A DNA stretch of 64,000 bases from Arcicella aurantiaca (GCF_003148625.1 NZ_QGGO01000007.1:156042-220041); one strand, 5' to 3'. Counted from the stretch's first letter, positions 51,282-60,054 are shown. Notes: generated by a model not told the origin, from the letters alone. Numbers and translations: made by a program.

Positions 51282-51454
51282 TGAACCTGTTTAAACTTTC
51301 TGTTTTGAGAAGAAATTTGAATCATTTTGAACCTGTTATTTCAATATTTGAAGCCCCAGTGGAACTGCATAGCAGAGCTACGTTGAGAAAATATTGGATT
51401 AGCAGATTAAAAATGAACAGGTTTATACCGAAACAGAAAGTTTAAACAGGTTCA
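51282..51454. mobile_element. MITE-like element with 24-bp terminal inverted repeats
   Basis: Perfect 24-bp inverted ends (starting TGAACCTGTTTAAACTTTCT) at 51282-51305 and 51431-51454 flank 125 bp with no ORF. The inside holds further partial copies (TTGAACCTGTTATT, ATGAACAGGTTTAT). The word AAACAGGTTCA also occurs at 40101-40111, so parts are dispersed. No convincing target duplication is seen. It could also be a large hairpin regulatory RNA element. Confidence 0.55.
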
Positions 51455-51586
51455 ATAAATATCTATCGGTAAAGATGCTAAGAATCTTTCGACAAATTTA
51501 CATAAATTTTTTGAGGTTCTTACAAAGCAAAACGGTCAAGCGTTTTGAGCTTAACCGTTTTGCTTTTGTAAGTATCAATTTTACCG

Positions 51587-52498
51587 TTATTTCTGTGACG
51601 CTTTAAATAATTTCTGTTTTTCTTCTTTGGTTAAACTTTCGTAACCTGAGCGAGATATTTTATCTAAAATCTCATCTACTTCATCATCGTCTGGATAGCC
51701 TCCACCAACGCCCGCAGGAGAACTACTATAAGTTGATTCTTTCTGACGATAAGCAACTTTGATGGTTGGTTTTTCGGTACGTTTAAAAATATTTTGGAAG
51801 AAATCAAAAATGGCATCAAGTGGTGTTCCCCAGTCTCTACCTGCTTGCAATTGTTTTACGTATAAATATCCTAAAAAAGCACCGCCTAAGTGAACAATTC
51901 CTCCGCCTGCATTTGTACCAATAGCTCCTGCCAATGAAATCAAGAAGAAGAAAAAGGCGATGTATTTAATCCGAACTGGTCCAATCAAAAACAAAAAGAA
52001 AGTGTAATCAGGCATTAAGGTAGCGGCTGCAAAAACAATAGCCATGACACTTCCAGATGCACCAATAATAGTTGTATTGATTGCTCCTTGATAATACGGA
52101 ATGAAATTAAAAGAAAGTAATGCTAAAATTCCACCAAATAACGCACCAAGAATGTATAAATTTATTAATCTACGACTACCTAAAAACTCTTGAATAATTG
52201 CCCCAAACCAATATAACATTAACATATTGGGCAGAAGGTGAGCAATTGGATTTACCGAATGAAAGAATGCGTAAGTAAGTATTGTCCAAGGGCGAAAAAG
52301 AAACGTTCCCATCGCTGGTGTGAGGCTGAAATATGAAAGTGCATTTTCAAAAACATCGGGTTTTTTGAAAAACACCGTTAATGTTATCAAACACAATAAC
52401 ATGACCACATACACCGCCACATTCAGCCAAATTAACTGAATTAAACCGTTGTTACGCTTGGCGAAAGCGTCTTTGAAGTCATCTAAAATCCCACTCAT
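51587..52498 (-). CDS. Rhomboid-family intramembrane serine protease 1
   Basis: A 303-residue membrane protein with six core helices. The catalytic serine is Ser148 in GASGS and the catalytic His is His203 in GGIVHLGGAFLG; AHLLPNMLMLYWFG (86-99) is the H-x-x-x-N oxyanion motif. A cytoplasmic tail (about 220-303), rich in charged residues and ending in EEKQKLFKASQK, follows. It cleaves membrane-protein helices; the substrate is unknown. The next gene upstream is another rhomboid 126 bp away on the same strand. Confidence 0.93.
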   Translation of the reverse strand: MSGILDDFKDAFAKRNNGLIQLIWLNVAVYVVMLLCLITLTVFFKKPDVFENALSYFSLTPAMGTFLFRPWTILTYAFFHSVNPIAHLLPNMLMLYWFGAIIQEFLGSRRLINLYILGALFGGILALLSFNFIPYYQGAINTTIIGASGSVMAIVFAAATLMPDYTFFLFLIGPVRIKYIAFFFFLISLAGAIGTNAGGGIVHLGGAFLGYLYVKQLQAGRDWGTPLDAIFDFFQNIFKRTEKPTIKVAYRQKESTYSSSPAGVGGGYPDDDEVDEILDKISRSGYESLTKEEKQKLFKASQK

Positions 52499-52504
52499 AT
52501 TTTT

Positions 52505-52540
52505 AGTTGTGATTTGTGAATTACGATTGGTGATTTTTAA
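52505..52540. repeat. Heptamer remnants (TGATTTG type) between rhomboid genes
   Basis: TGATTTG, TGAATTA, CGATTGG and TGATTTT follow one another in 7-bp steps. Confidence 0.6.
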
Positions 52541-52623
52541 ACCAATTTATAAATATAAATTATCATCAGTTATTCTGATAACGTTTTGATTAATAAAAAG
52601 TTACCATATTTGTAAATATAATT

Positions 52624-53415
52624 TTAATAAAAATTATTCCTTTGATTTCCCCAGAATTTTATTAAAATGAAAGCAAAAATCATGCCTCCAATATGGGCAA
52701 AATGTGCTACATTATCACCGGGCATTTTGTGTATGCCCGCATAAATTTCATAAAGTGCATAGAAAGTTACAAAATATTTGGCTTTAATCGGAACAGGTAT
52801 TGGGAAAAGCATTAATTCTGTGTTTGGAAATAAAATAGCAAAGCCTGCCATGACGCCAAAAACAGCTCCTGATGCACCAATCATCGGTGTATTTAAAACA
52901 CTTTTCAAACTTTCTTCAATCACAAATACTGATTCTTTCAATGAAACGTTGCCTGTATTTTCTAATAAACCATACACATTTGATGGAATTCCTTCAGAAT
53001 AAAACTTTTGAATAAGGCTTTCAAATTGCTTAAAATCTGGATTTTGAATGTATGCTTCTGACGCCGCCTGCAAAGCACTGATGTCGTAATATTTTAACCC
53101 CATATACAACAAGCCAGCTCCAATACCCGTACCAAGATAAAAAGCTAAAAAGCGTTTTTCTCCCCAAAACATTTCTAAAATTGGTCCTAAGAAAAACAGA
53201 CCTAACATATTTCCAAAAATATGCCCAATCCCTGAATGCACAAACATATACGTTACTAACTGAATGGGATTGAATTGTTCCGAAGAAAAATAGTGCAAAC
53301 CAAACAGCGAGACAATCATTCTATCATATTGTGGATTAATAGATTGAACGATGAATACAATAACGTTTATAGCAATTATTGCCCGAATAATGGGCGTGAT
53401 ACTGGGTGTTCTCAT
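52624..53415 (-). CDS. Rhomboid-family intramembrane serine protease 2
   Basis: A 263-residue rhomboid in the short six-helix form. The oxyanion motif is HIFGNMLGLFFLG (65-77), catalytic Ser182 in GASGAVFG, and catalytic His241 in AHFAHIGGMIFAF. A loop of about 70 residues between helices 3 and 4 (110-178) is longer than in rhomboid 1. The two differ greatly in sequence, so they are old paralogues, presumably with different substrates. Confidence 0.93.
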   Translation of the reverse strand: MRTPSITPIIRAIIAINVIVFIVQSINPQYDRMIVSLFGLHYFSSEQFNPIQLVTYMFVHSGIGHIFGNMLGLFFLGPILEMFWGEKRFLAFYLGTGIGAGLLYMGLKYYDISALQAASEAYIQNPDFKQFESLIQKFYSEGIPSNVYGLLENTGNVSLKESVFVIEESLKSVLNTPMIGASGAVFGVMAGFAILFPNTELMLFPIPVPIKAKYFVTFYALYEIYAGIHKMPGDNVAHFAHIGGMIFAFILIKFWGNQRNNFY

Positions 53416-53495
53416 TTTTTAGGGGTTGGGGGTTGGGGTTTAGGATTTAGGGAGGTACATTGTAACTAACCCCTAAAACCCAAAACCTAACACCT
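53416..53495. repeat. Inverted heptamer pair (TAGGGGT type) between cysS and rhomboid 2
   Basis: Left TAGGGGTTGGGGGTTGGGG... and right AACCCCTAAAACCCAAAACC words in 7-bp steps are reverse complements around a loop of about 25 bp. Both flanking genes are on the minus strand. Confidence 0.85.
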
Positions 53496-53500
53496 TTTAT

Positions 53501-54991
53501 CTATTCTTCATAAGCCCAATCAATACGGGTTTTCATGTCTTTGATTACTAAACCATTGGCTTTGAAATATCCTCTGATTTCATCGACTTTATCGTATTGC
53601 TTAGCTTCTTTATATTCTTTGTATAATGATAACATTCCTTTGGCAAAAGCCTCAACGGAAGTGCTTTGCTCTTCAACGATTCCTAAAACGCCTTCGATAA
53701 TTAAGACAAATTTCTCTTTTAAAAGGTTGAAAGTAGCTTCACCAATTTGAGCTGTTTGTACTTGCCCCATATACAATTGATTGATTTTTTTCACGAGATT
53801 GAACAAACCTGCAATGGTTACTGCGGTGTTCATATCATCGTTTAAGCCATCATAACATCCTTGAATACCTTTCTCAATTTCGGCAACTTGTTTCTCATCA
53901 ATAACGATAGAATCATCAGCAACGTATTCCAAATTTTTAATAATTCTCAATCCGTTGATTAAACGTTTGTAGCCTTTTTGAGCTGCTTTCAAGGCATCAT
54001 TTGAGAAATCAAGCGTACTTCTGTATTGCGACTGCAACATGAAGAAACGAACTGTCATTGGGCTATATGGTTGCTCTAATAGCGGATGAGAACCAGCAAA
54101 AAGCTCGGCAGGTAAGAACGAATTACCTAAGGATTTTGACATTTTTTGTCCGTTCACTGTAAGCATATTTGAGTGCATCCAATAACGTACAGGTTCACGG
54201 TCGTTTGCTCCTTTTGCTTGGGCAATTTCACATTCATGGTGAGGGAATTTTAAGTCCATCCCTCCTCCGTGAATATCAAAGCTATCTCCTAAGTATTTGG
54301 TACTCATGCAAGTACATTCTAAATGCCAGCCTGGGAAACCTTCGCCCCAAGGAGAATTCCAACGCATGATGTGTTCGGGAGCGGCTTTTTTCCAAAGAGC
54401 AAAATCAAGTGGACTGCGTTTTTCGCCAACACCGTCTAAATCACGAGTTTCGGTTAATAAATCGTCCAAAATTCTACCCGAAAGTTTACCATATTCACCG
54501 CCTTGTTCGTTGTATTTGGCAATGTCAAAATAAACAGAACCGTTTGATTCATAAGCTAAACCTTTATTGATAAGGGTTTGAGTCGTTTCGATTTGCTCAA
54601 CGATGTGTCCCGTTGCAGAAGGTTCAATGCTTGGAGGCAAGAAATTAAATTGCTCTAAAACTTTATGAAAATCGTTGGTATAACGTTGTACAATTTCCAT
54701 TGGTTCGAGTTGCTCTAACTTCGCCATTTTCCCGATTTTGTCTTCGCCTTCATCGCCATCACCCACCAAGTGACCCACGTCGGTAATATTTCGTACATAA
54801 CGCACTTTATAGCCGAGGTGCATCAAATAACGATACAACACATCGAAAGTCATGAAAGTACGGACGTTTCCTAAATGAACATAATTATAAACAGTTGGCC
54901 CACAAACGTAAATACCCACGTGAGGGGCGTTTAGAGGGGTAAACAATTCTTTTTCTCGGCTGAGGGTATTGTATATTTTTAAAGGTTGCAT
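53501..54991 (-). CDS. cysS: Cysteinyl-tRNA synthetase
   Basis: Class I aminoacyl-tRNA synthetase that charges tRNA-Cys. The zinc and HIGH region reads YVCGPTVYNYVHLGNVRTF near 28-46, and the second zinc site GWHLECTCMS and HGGGMDLKFPHHECE are present. KMSKS is GQKMSKSLGN at about 279-288. The length (496) is normal. Its ATG directly follows the stop codon of a broken small gene (TAA-ATG), so the two were once probably one operon. Confidence 0.97.
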   Translation of the reverse strand: MQPLKIYNTLSREKELFTPLNAPHVGIYVCGPTVYNYVHLGNVRTFMTFDVLYRYLMHLGYKVRYVRNITDVGHLVGDGDEGEDKIGKMAKLEQLEPMEIVQRYTNDFHKVLEQFNFLPPSIEPSATGHIVEQIETTQTLINKGLAYESNGSVYFDIAKYNEQGGEYGKLSGRILDDLLTETRDLDGVGEKRSPLDFALWKKAAPEHIMRWNSPWGEGFPGWHLECTCMSTKYLGDSFDIHGGGMDLKFPHHECEIAQAKGANDREPVRYWMHSNMLTVNGQKMSKSLGNSFLPAELFAGSHPLLEQPYSPMTVRFFMLQSQYRSTLDFSNDALKAAQKGYKRLINGLRIIKNLEYVADDSIVIDEKQVAEIEKGIQGCYDGLNDDMNTAVTIAGLFNLVKKINQLYMGQVQTAQIGEATFNLLKEKFVLIIEGVLGIVEEQSTSVEAFAKGMLSLYKEYKEAKQYDKVDEIRGYFKANGLVIKDMKTRIDWAYEE

Positions 54992-55287
54992 TTATTCGTT
55001 TATTTGATATTTTTCTTTTATATAATTGATAAATTCTTCTACCATTAGTAAGGCTTTTATGTTTGACTGCTGTCATTGCGAGGCACGAAGCAATCCGTAT
55101 GATTGATGAAATGGTATTGGAAAATCTTATCTCGTGAGTGGGCAGATTGCTTCGTGCCTCGCAATGACAGTAATCATAACATTTTAAGACATTCATCAAA
55201 GGTATCTAATGCTAAGTTTAAAGTATCTTTAATATTCTCATTCATGGTTTCCGTAAAATCTTTAATGACAAGTGCTTTATCAACCAT
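54992..55287 (-). pseudogene. Small gene split by a palindromic element
   Basis: Two pieces of a small helical protein lie on either side of a 101-bp palindrome. The 5' piece (ATG at 55287, stop at 55174) gives 37 residues ending TFDECLKML. The 3' piece (55066 down to a TAA at 54992) gives SNIKALLMVEEFINYIKEKY and ends QINE. Joined, they read as one plausible protein of about 61 residues that would abut cysS. Stop codons inside the palindrome prevent read-through. Not a family I know. It could alternatively be a working 37-codon gene. Confidence 0.5.
55070..55170. repeat. Palindromic element with perfect 26-bp arms
   Basis: Arms CTGTCATTGCGAGGCACGAA... (55070-55095) and the exact reverse complement (55145-55170) flank a 49-bp spacer. 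Sequences of the TGTCATTGCGAGG...GCAATC type are, as I remember, dispersed in many bacterial genomes. No transposase is present. It interrupts the small gene upstream of cysS. Confidence 0.85.
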
Positions 55288-55472
55288 CGTGATAAGATTT
55301 GGTTTCTTCTACAAAACTAATAAAAGTATAACGGAATGAGATATTTTTCGTTCCAAAATACGTGTTTATGAAAAAAGGCTTAACGACAACCACATTAATT
55401 GTACTTAGTTACTTTTTCCTCAATTCTCTCAAAATCCCCTATCTTTACTAAAAAATTAAACAAGAAACCACA

Positions 55473-56648
55473 ATGACCATTTTAGAAGTCGCTGACGATA
55501 AAAAATTACAACAAGAATTCCTTTTATTACCCGTAAAACTGTACGAACAAGACACTAATTGGATTCGTCCGCTTGACCAAGATGTTGAGAATACGTTTAA
55601 TCCGAATAAGAATAAATACTTCAAACATGGTGAAGCTATCCGTTGGATTTTACAAAACGAATCTGGCGAAACTATCGGTCGTGTAGCGGCTTTTATCAAT
55701 CATGAAACTGCCACAAAAGAGGAACAACCAACAGGCGGAATGGGCTTTTTTGAATGTATTGAAGATGAAAAAGCCGCTTTTTTATTATTTGATACTTGTA
55801 AAAATTGGTTGACATCTAAAGGCATGGAAGCAATGGATGGGCCAATTAACTTTGGCGAACGTGATGCTTTTTGGGGCTTAATGACCAAAGGTTGGCAATA
55901 CGAGCCAACTTATAAAATGGCTTGGACGAAACAATATTACATTCCATTTTTCGAGAATTATGGTTTCAAAGATTATTTCCAACAATACGTTTATGTTTCG
56001 CCAATCAGAGCGGCAACCGTAGCAGACACCGTTGAAGAAAAGGCAAAAAAGGTTTATGCCAATCCAGATTATGATTTCAGACATATTGAAAAGCGTAAGT
56101 TAGAAAAATACGGAGAAGATTTCAGAACGGTTTTTAATGAAGGTTGGGCGAAATTTCCGGGGGTAAAAGCCATGAGTTCGGAGCAGGCACAAAGTTTAGT
56201 AAAAACCATGAAGCCAATCATTGACGAACAACTCACATGGTTTGCCTACGCAGGCGAGCGTCCGATTGCTTTCTTTATTGTTATTCCAGACATCAACCAA
56301 ATTGTAAAACATCTTGATGGAAAATTTGGACTTTGGCAAAAACTAAAATTTTGGCTTTTGTTACAACGTGGCGTAGTTACTCGTACTTGCGGAATGATTT
56401 TCGGGGTTGTGCCAGATTTTCAAGGAAAAGGGATTGAATCTGCCATTGCTTTGCGTTTCCGTCAGGCTGGACGAGACAATCCACATTATCAATACGAAAC
56501 AATTGACATGAATTGGGTGGGCGATTTTAACCCCAAAATGAACCGTTTTGTGTCGCAATTAGGAACAACACGTGACAAAGAATATATCACTTACCGTTTC
56601 CTTTTTGATAGAACCAAAGAATTTAAACGTTGTCCAAGAGTGGGATAG
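55473..56648 (+). CDS. GNAT-like acyltransferase-fold protein of unknown function
   Basis: A 391-residue cytosolic protein of a Bacteroidota-common family with an acyl-CoA N-acyltransferase fold. N-terminal DTNWIRPLDQDVENTFNPNKN and RVAAFINHE resemble the first strand pair. The middle MDGPINFGERDAFWGLMTKGW is highly characteristic. The C-terminal half has a likely acetyl-CoA-binding strand and loop (GVVPDFQGKGIESAIALRF) with the Q-x-K-G-x-E form of the GNAT Q/R-x-x-G-x-G/A loop. The substrate is unknown. Confidence 0.78.
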   Translation: MTILEVADDKKLQQEFLLLPVKLYEQDTNWIRPLDQDVENTFNPNKNKYFKHGEAIRWILQNESGETIGRVAAFINHETATKEEQPTGGMGFFECIEDEKAAFLLFDTCKNWLTSKGMEAMDGPINFGERDAFWGLMTKGWQYEPTYKMAWTKQYYIPFFENYGFKDYFQQYVYVSPIRAATVADTVEEKAKKVYANPDYDFRHIEKRKLEKYGEDFRTVFNEGWAKFPGVKAMSSEQAQSLVKTMKPIIDEQLTWFAYAGERPIAFFIVIPDINQIVKHLDGKFGLWQKLKFWLLLQRGVVTRTCGMIFGVVPDFQGKGIESAIALRFRQAGRDNPHYQYETIDMNWVGDFNPKMNRFVSQLGTTRDKEYITYRFLFDRTKEFKRCPRVG

Positions 56649-56695
56649 TATTTCTTAAAAATCCTTAATAATATAAAATCTACCCAAATTCGCCG

Positions 56696-56703
56696 TAAAT
56701 TTG
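56696..56703 (+). promoter_or_regulatory. -7 element close to the DUF4296 start
   Basis: TAAATTTG matches TAnnTTTG and ends only four bases before the ATG at 56708. If used, the mRNA would be leaderless or nearly so. Confidence 0.4.
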
Positions 56704-56707
56704 AATT

Positions 56708-57118
56708 ATGAGATTTAGAATACTTTTACTTTTATTAGGGCTAACCGCTTGTGAATCTGACGATAAACCCAATGATTTAATAGCAGAAGATAAAATGGCA
56801 GTCATTTTATCGGATATTCACGTACTGGAGTCGCAGGTGAATGATATGCACATTAGCAATACTGATTCAGCCCTTTTTATTTATCAAAAATTAAAAGTGA
56901 AAGCGTTGAAAAAATACAATATTGATACGGCAAATTTTAATATGAGTTTGAGGTATTATATTACCAATCCAGCATCGTTGAAGAATGTGTATGTTGATGT
57001 AAAAAGACTTTTAGAAGAAAAAAAGAAGAAAATACCAACAATTAAAGCAAAGCAGTATAGTAAAAAACAGCCTGTTGATAGTATAAAAAGGATTTCTGCA
57101 AGATATAAATTGCCGTAA
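56708..57118 (+). CDS. DUF4296 lipoprotein
   Basis: A 136-residue lipoprotein: signal RFRILLLLLGLTAC with Cys15. The mature part has LIAEDKMAVILSDIHVLESQV and a late YYITNPASLKNVYVDVKRLLEE, the DUF4296 pattern restricted to Bacteroidota. Function unknown. The C-terminus is very basic (KKKIPTIKAKQYSKKQ). Its TAA stop is read from the left arm of the palindrome at 57115. Confidence 0.85.
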   Translation: MRFRILLLLLGLTACESDDKPNDLIAEDKMAVILSDIHVLESQVNDMHISNTDSALFIYQKLKVKALKKYNIDTANFNMSLRYYITNPASLKNVYVDVKRLLEEKKKKIPTIKAKQYSKKQPVDSIKRISARYKLP

Positions 57119-57173
57119 CACAGACTTTAGTCTGTATGTTAATCATCGACATACAGACTAAAGTCTGTGTTAC
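57115..57173. terminator. Palindrome that carries both stop codons of convergent genes
   Basis: Perfect 25-bp arms (GTAACACAGACTTTAGTCTG... and its reverse complement) separated by 9 bp. The TAA of the DUF4296 gene (57116-57118) and the minus-strand TAA of the oxidoreductase (57170-57172) both lie in the GTAAC/GTTAC ends. It presumably ends transcription from both sides. Confidence 0.9.
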
Positions 57174-58174
57174 GCTCTCACTTTTTCAATAATCTTGATT
57201 TGCTCTAAAACCTCTTCAGGCTTAATAATCAATTCTTTACCATCGACAATTACATCGTGTAAATTTTGGAATAATAATGACCAATTCCCCGTCAAAGTTT
57301 CAACAGTTCCTCTAATTCCCAAGCCATTCATATCAGCATTCAAAATGCCAACTTGAGAACTTGGTTCAACGCCAAAACCTGCGTCATTTGGCTGTAAACC
57401 TGCTTTTAGGTGGTCTTCTTGCACATCAATTCCGTATTTTACGAACGAGCCTTTTGTACCATGAATAATATATCTTGGAGAATCTTCACGAACCAATAAA
57501 CTCGACCTCAACGTAACTTTCAATTTGCCATAGTCCAAACGAATATCAAAAGCATCTTCAATTTCAGAACCTTCTCTTTGCGTGAAAGATTGTCCCCAAA
57601 CGCTTTGCGGAGAACCAAAAAGGACAATAGCTTGGTCGATAATGTGAGCTCCTAAATCGTATAAAATTCCGTTGGCAGGACTAACCGTTTCTTTCCATTT
57701 TTTAGGATTCAAAACGGGTTTGAAGCGATTGAAATGTGCTTCAAAGTTTAAAATTTCGCCCAATAAACCATCATCAATAATTTTTTTGACCGTCATAAAA
57801 TCACTATCAAAACGGCGATTTTGGAAGATTGTTAATAATTTCCCTGTTTCTTTTCCTAACGCAATGAGTTCTTCGGCTTCTTCGATAGTTGCGGTAAATG
57901 GTTTTTCTACCAAAACATTTTTACCTGCCAATAACGTTTTTTTTGCATACTCAAAATGCGTTGAATTGGGCGAACAAATACTTACCAAGTCGATAGAATC
58001 ATCTGCCAAAACTTCGTCTAAACTTTTGGCAACATTGACATTCGGAAAATATTCCTTTGGATTTTGACTATTAGAAACAATAGTTTTAAGATTGAAATTT
58101 GGATTAGTTTCAAAAAAGGGAGCTTGTAAATATCTTCCCGATAAACCAAAACCAATAAGAGCGACGTTGAGCAT
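57170..58174 (-). CDS. Gfo/Idh/MocA-family oxidoreductase
   Basis: A 334-residue NAD(P)-dependent oxidoreductase. I use ATG 58174 (MLNVALIGFGLSGRY) because the Rossmann strand starts there; the ORF's first 12 residues are upstream sequence. GFGLSG (about 8-13), SICSPNSTHFEYA, and the family motif LVEKPFTATIEEAEEL with the conserved E-K-P are present, plus DLGAHIIDQAIVLFG near 170. It oxidises or reduces a sugar or polyol, unknown which. Stop codon lies in a palindrome. Confidence 0.92.
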   Translation of the reverse strand: MLNVALIGFGLSGRYLQAPFFETNPNFNLKTIVSNSQNPKEYFPNVNVAKSLDEVLADDSIDLVSICSPNSTHFEYAKKTLLAGKNVLVEKPFTATIEEAEELIALGKETGKLLTIFQNRRFDSDFMTVKKIIDDGLLGEILNFEAHFNRFKPVLNPKKWKETVSPANGILYDLGAHIIDQAIVLFGSPQSVWGQSFTQREGSEIEDAFDIRLDYGKLKVTLRSSLLVREDSPRYIIHGTKGSFVKYGIDVQEDHLKAGLQPNDAGFGVEPSSQVGILNADMNGLGIRGTVETLTGNWSLLFQNLHDVIVDGKELIIKPEEVLEQIKIIEKVRA

Positions 58175-58340
58175 GATTTTTTTATTTTGTAATCCGATGT
58201 TGGACGGCACTCCGTCTCTGCATCGGAATGTTATTAACTATATAAGTAGGCTGGCTGCCTGTTAATGTAGTAACTCGCAAGATGCGAGCTACTGAGCGGG
58301 AATAAGACTAAAATTGAAAATTTCTACTCTTACTATTTTT

Positions 58341-58399
58341 GTAACTCGATGCTTCTGCATCGGAATATATTTACGTTCGATGCGGAAGCATCGGGTTAC
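58341..58399. repeat. Dispersed double palindrome, copy 1
   Basis: GTAACTCGATGCTTCTGCATCGG ... CGATGCGGAAGCATCG-GGTTAC: two inner palindromes (GATGC-GCATC) that also pair with each other, ending GTAAC/GTTAC. A second copy with the same plan is at 58731. Confidence 0.85.
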
Positions 58400-58429
58400 A
58401 TTTCTTGCCCTTGTGTTAGCAGTTCATAG

Positions 58430-58636
58430 TTATTTCTGATTGTTCAATTCTTCTTTTATTTTTTGTACACTAACACCTCCAACAGCAATATCTTCGTCTG
58501 GTTTTTCATTTATCGTTATAAAAAACAAATGTTTGGGTATTCCTGTAATTTCTACTGAAATGTCTGTCAGTTGTGTTATGAGTTTTTCTTTTACTTCTTT
58601 TGTTAATTTTCCTGCTGTAAATTCAATTATTGGCAT
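58430..58636 (-). CDS. 4-oxalocrotonate tautomerase-like protein
   Basis: A 68-residue tautomerase-superfamily protein. The start Met-Pro-Ile-Ile leaves catalytic Pro1 after Met removal. LTKEVKEKLITQLTDISVEITGIP and FFITINEKPDEDIAVGGV follow the family beta-alpha-beta plan. Works as an oligomer on enol substrates; the true substrate is not known. Lies between two copies of a dispersed palindrome. Confidence 0.88.
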   Translation of the reverse strand: MPIIEFTAGKLTKEVKEKLITQLTDISVEITGIPKHLFFITINEKPDEDIAVGGVSVQKIKEELNNQK

Positions 58637-58730
58637 ATTTCAGAAAGTTGTTTTGCGTAAGCATACACACCAAACGGCTTTATAATAATCATGCTCAGTG
58701 CGTTGCTTTCGTTAATGTTGTTAATTTTTT

Positions 58731-58789
58731 GTAGCCTGATGCTTCCGCATCGGAATATAATTGCGTCCGATGCGGAAGCATCGGCTTAC
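58731..58789. repeat. Dispersed double palindrome, copy 2, overlapping ilvA stop
   Basis: GTAGCCTGATGCTTCCGCAT ... ATGCGGAAGCATCGGCTTAC, the same plan and nearly the same core as copy 1. The minus-strand TAA of ilvA (58786-58788) lies in its CTTAC end. Confidence 0.85.
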
Positions 58790-60054
58790 ACCAATACCGA
58801 AAACAAATCGGGTTGTTCGTTAAGTTCTTGGTAAACAATGTTTTCTGCTTTCATTCTGTCAATGAGGGCAGCGTAATCTTCTCTGGTCTTTAGTTCTATT
58901 CCTAATAAAACGGGTCCTGATTCTCGACTGGTTTTCTTCTGATATTCAAAGAAAGTAATGTCGTCGTCTGGTCCTAAAACGTTATTCAAAAAGTTGCGTA
59001 ATGCTCCTGCACGTTGTGGAAAACGCACCATAAAATAGTGTTTTAACCCTTCGTAAAGCAAAGAACGTTCTTTGATTTCTTCGGTGCGAGTGATGTCGTT
59101 ATTCCCCCCAGAAACTAAACAAACTACATTTTTACCTTTAATTTGGTCTTTCATAAAATCCAAAGCCGCAATGGTCAAAGCTCCTGCGGGTTCGGCTACG
59201 ATGGCAGATTCGTTGTATAGTTCCAAAATGGTAGTACAAACTTTCCCTTCGGGAACAATGATGATGTCGTCCAAATTTTTCTGACAAATGGCAAACGGAA
59301 TTTCGCCTACTTTTCCCACAGCCGCACCATCTACAAATTTGTCGATTTTCTCTAAACCCACTACATGACCCGCATCAATACTCGCCTTCATAGACGCCGC
59401 ACCAGCAGGCTCAACGCCAATAATTTTGGTATGTGGCGATAACTGTTTGAAAACCGTAGAAATCCCCGCAGAAACGCCTCCGCCACCAATGGCAAGGAAT
59501 AAATAATCAATTTTTATATCAGCATCTCTAAAAATCTCCAGTCCGACGGTAGCCTGTCCCGTAATAACATCAATATCATCAAATGCCGACACAAAAGTAG
59601 CGTGATGTTCTTCACAATATTGTTTGGCAGCTTTGGCGGCATCATCGTAAGTATCACCCACCATCATAATTTCGATGTCGTCTTTACCAAACATTTTTAC
59701 CTGCTTTATTTTCTGATTTGGCGTGGTTGTAGGCATAAAAATCGCTCCTTTTACGCCCATTTTATGGCAAGCATACGCCAATCCTTGTGCATGGTTTCCC
59801 GCAGAAGCACACACAACCCCTTTGTCGAGTTCAGCTTTTGAAAGCCTAACCATTTTATTATACGCACCTCTTATTTTGTAAGAACGGACAATTTGTAGGT
59901 CTTCTCTTTTCAAGAAAATATTTGCCTCATAACGCTCCGAAAGGATTAAATTTTCCATCAAAGGCGTGTGTACGGCTATGCCTCTCAACTTTTCGGCAGC
60001 TTCGTAGATGCTTTCTAAAGTTGGGGCAACGATTGTTTTTGTTTTATTGCTCAT
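58786..60054 (-). CDS. ilvA: Threonine ammonia-lyase (threonine dehydratase)
   Basis: PLP enzyme that turns threonine into 2-oxobutanoate, the first step to isoleucine. I start at ATG 60054 (MSNKTKTI); the ORF's 47 upstream codons translate a minisatellite and are not protein-like. The PLP lysine is in LKREDLQIVRSYKIRGAYNKM, with SAGNHAQGLAYAC and the phosphate loop AIGGGGVSAGI. A C-terminal ACT-like regulatory domain of about 90 residues (YFMVRFPQRAGALRNFLNNVLGPDDDITFFEY) is the short type. Length 422. Confidence 0.94.
   Translation of the reverse strand: MSNKTKTIVAPTLESIYEAAEKLRGIAVHTPLMENLILSERYEANIFLKREDLQIVRSYKIRGAYNKMVRLSKAELDKGVVCASAGNHAQGLAYACHKMGVKGAIFMPTTTPNQKIKQVKMFGKDDIEIMMVGDTYDDAAKAAKQYCEEHHATFVSAFDDIDVITGQATVGLEIFRDADIKIDYLFLAIGGGGVSAGISTVFKQLSPHTKIIGVEPAGAASMKASIDAGHVVGLEKIDKFVDGAAVGKVGEIPFAICQKNLDDIIIVPEGKVCTTILELYNESAIVAEPAGALTIAALDFMKDQIKGKNVVCLVSGGNNDITRTEEIKERSLLYEGLKHYFMVRFPQRAGALRNFLNNVLGPDDDITFFEYQKKTSRESGPVLLGIELKTREDYAALIDRMKAENIVYQELNEQPDLFSVLV

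Noticed and set aside
54885-55199. 104-codon minus-strand ORF across the cysS start
   Set aside because: Translation of the palindrome and the cysS 5' end in the wrong frame.
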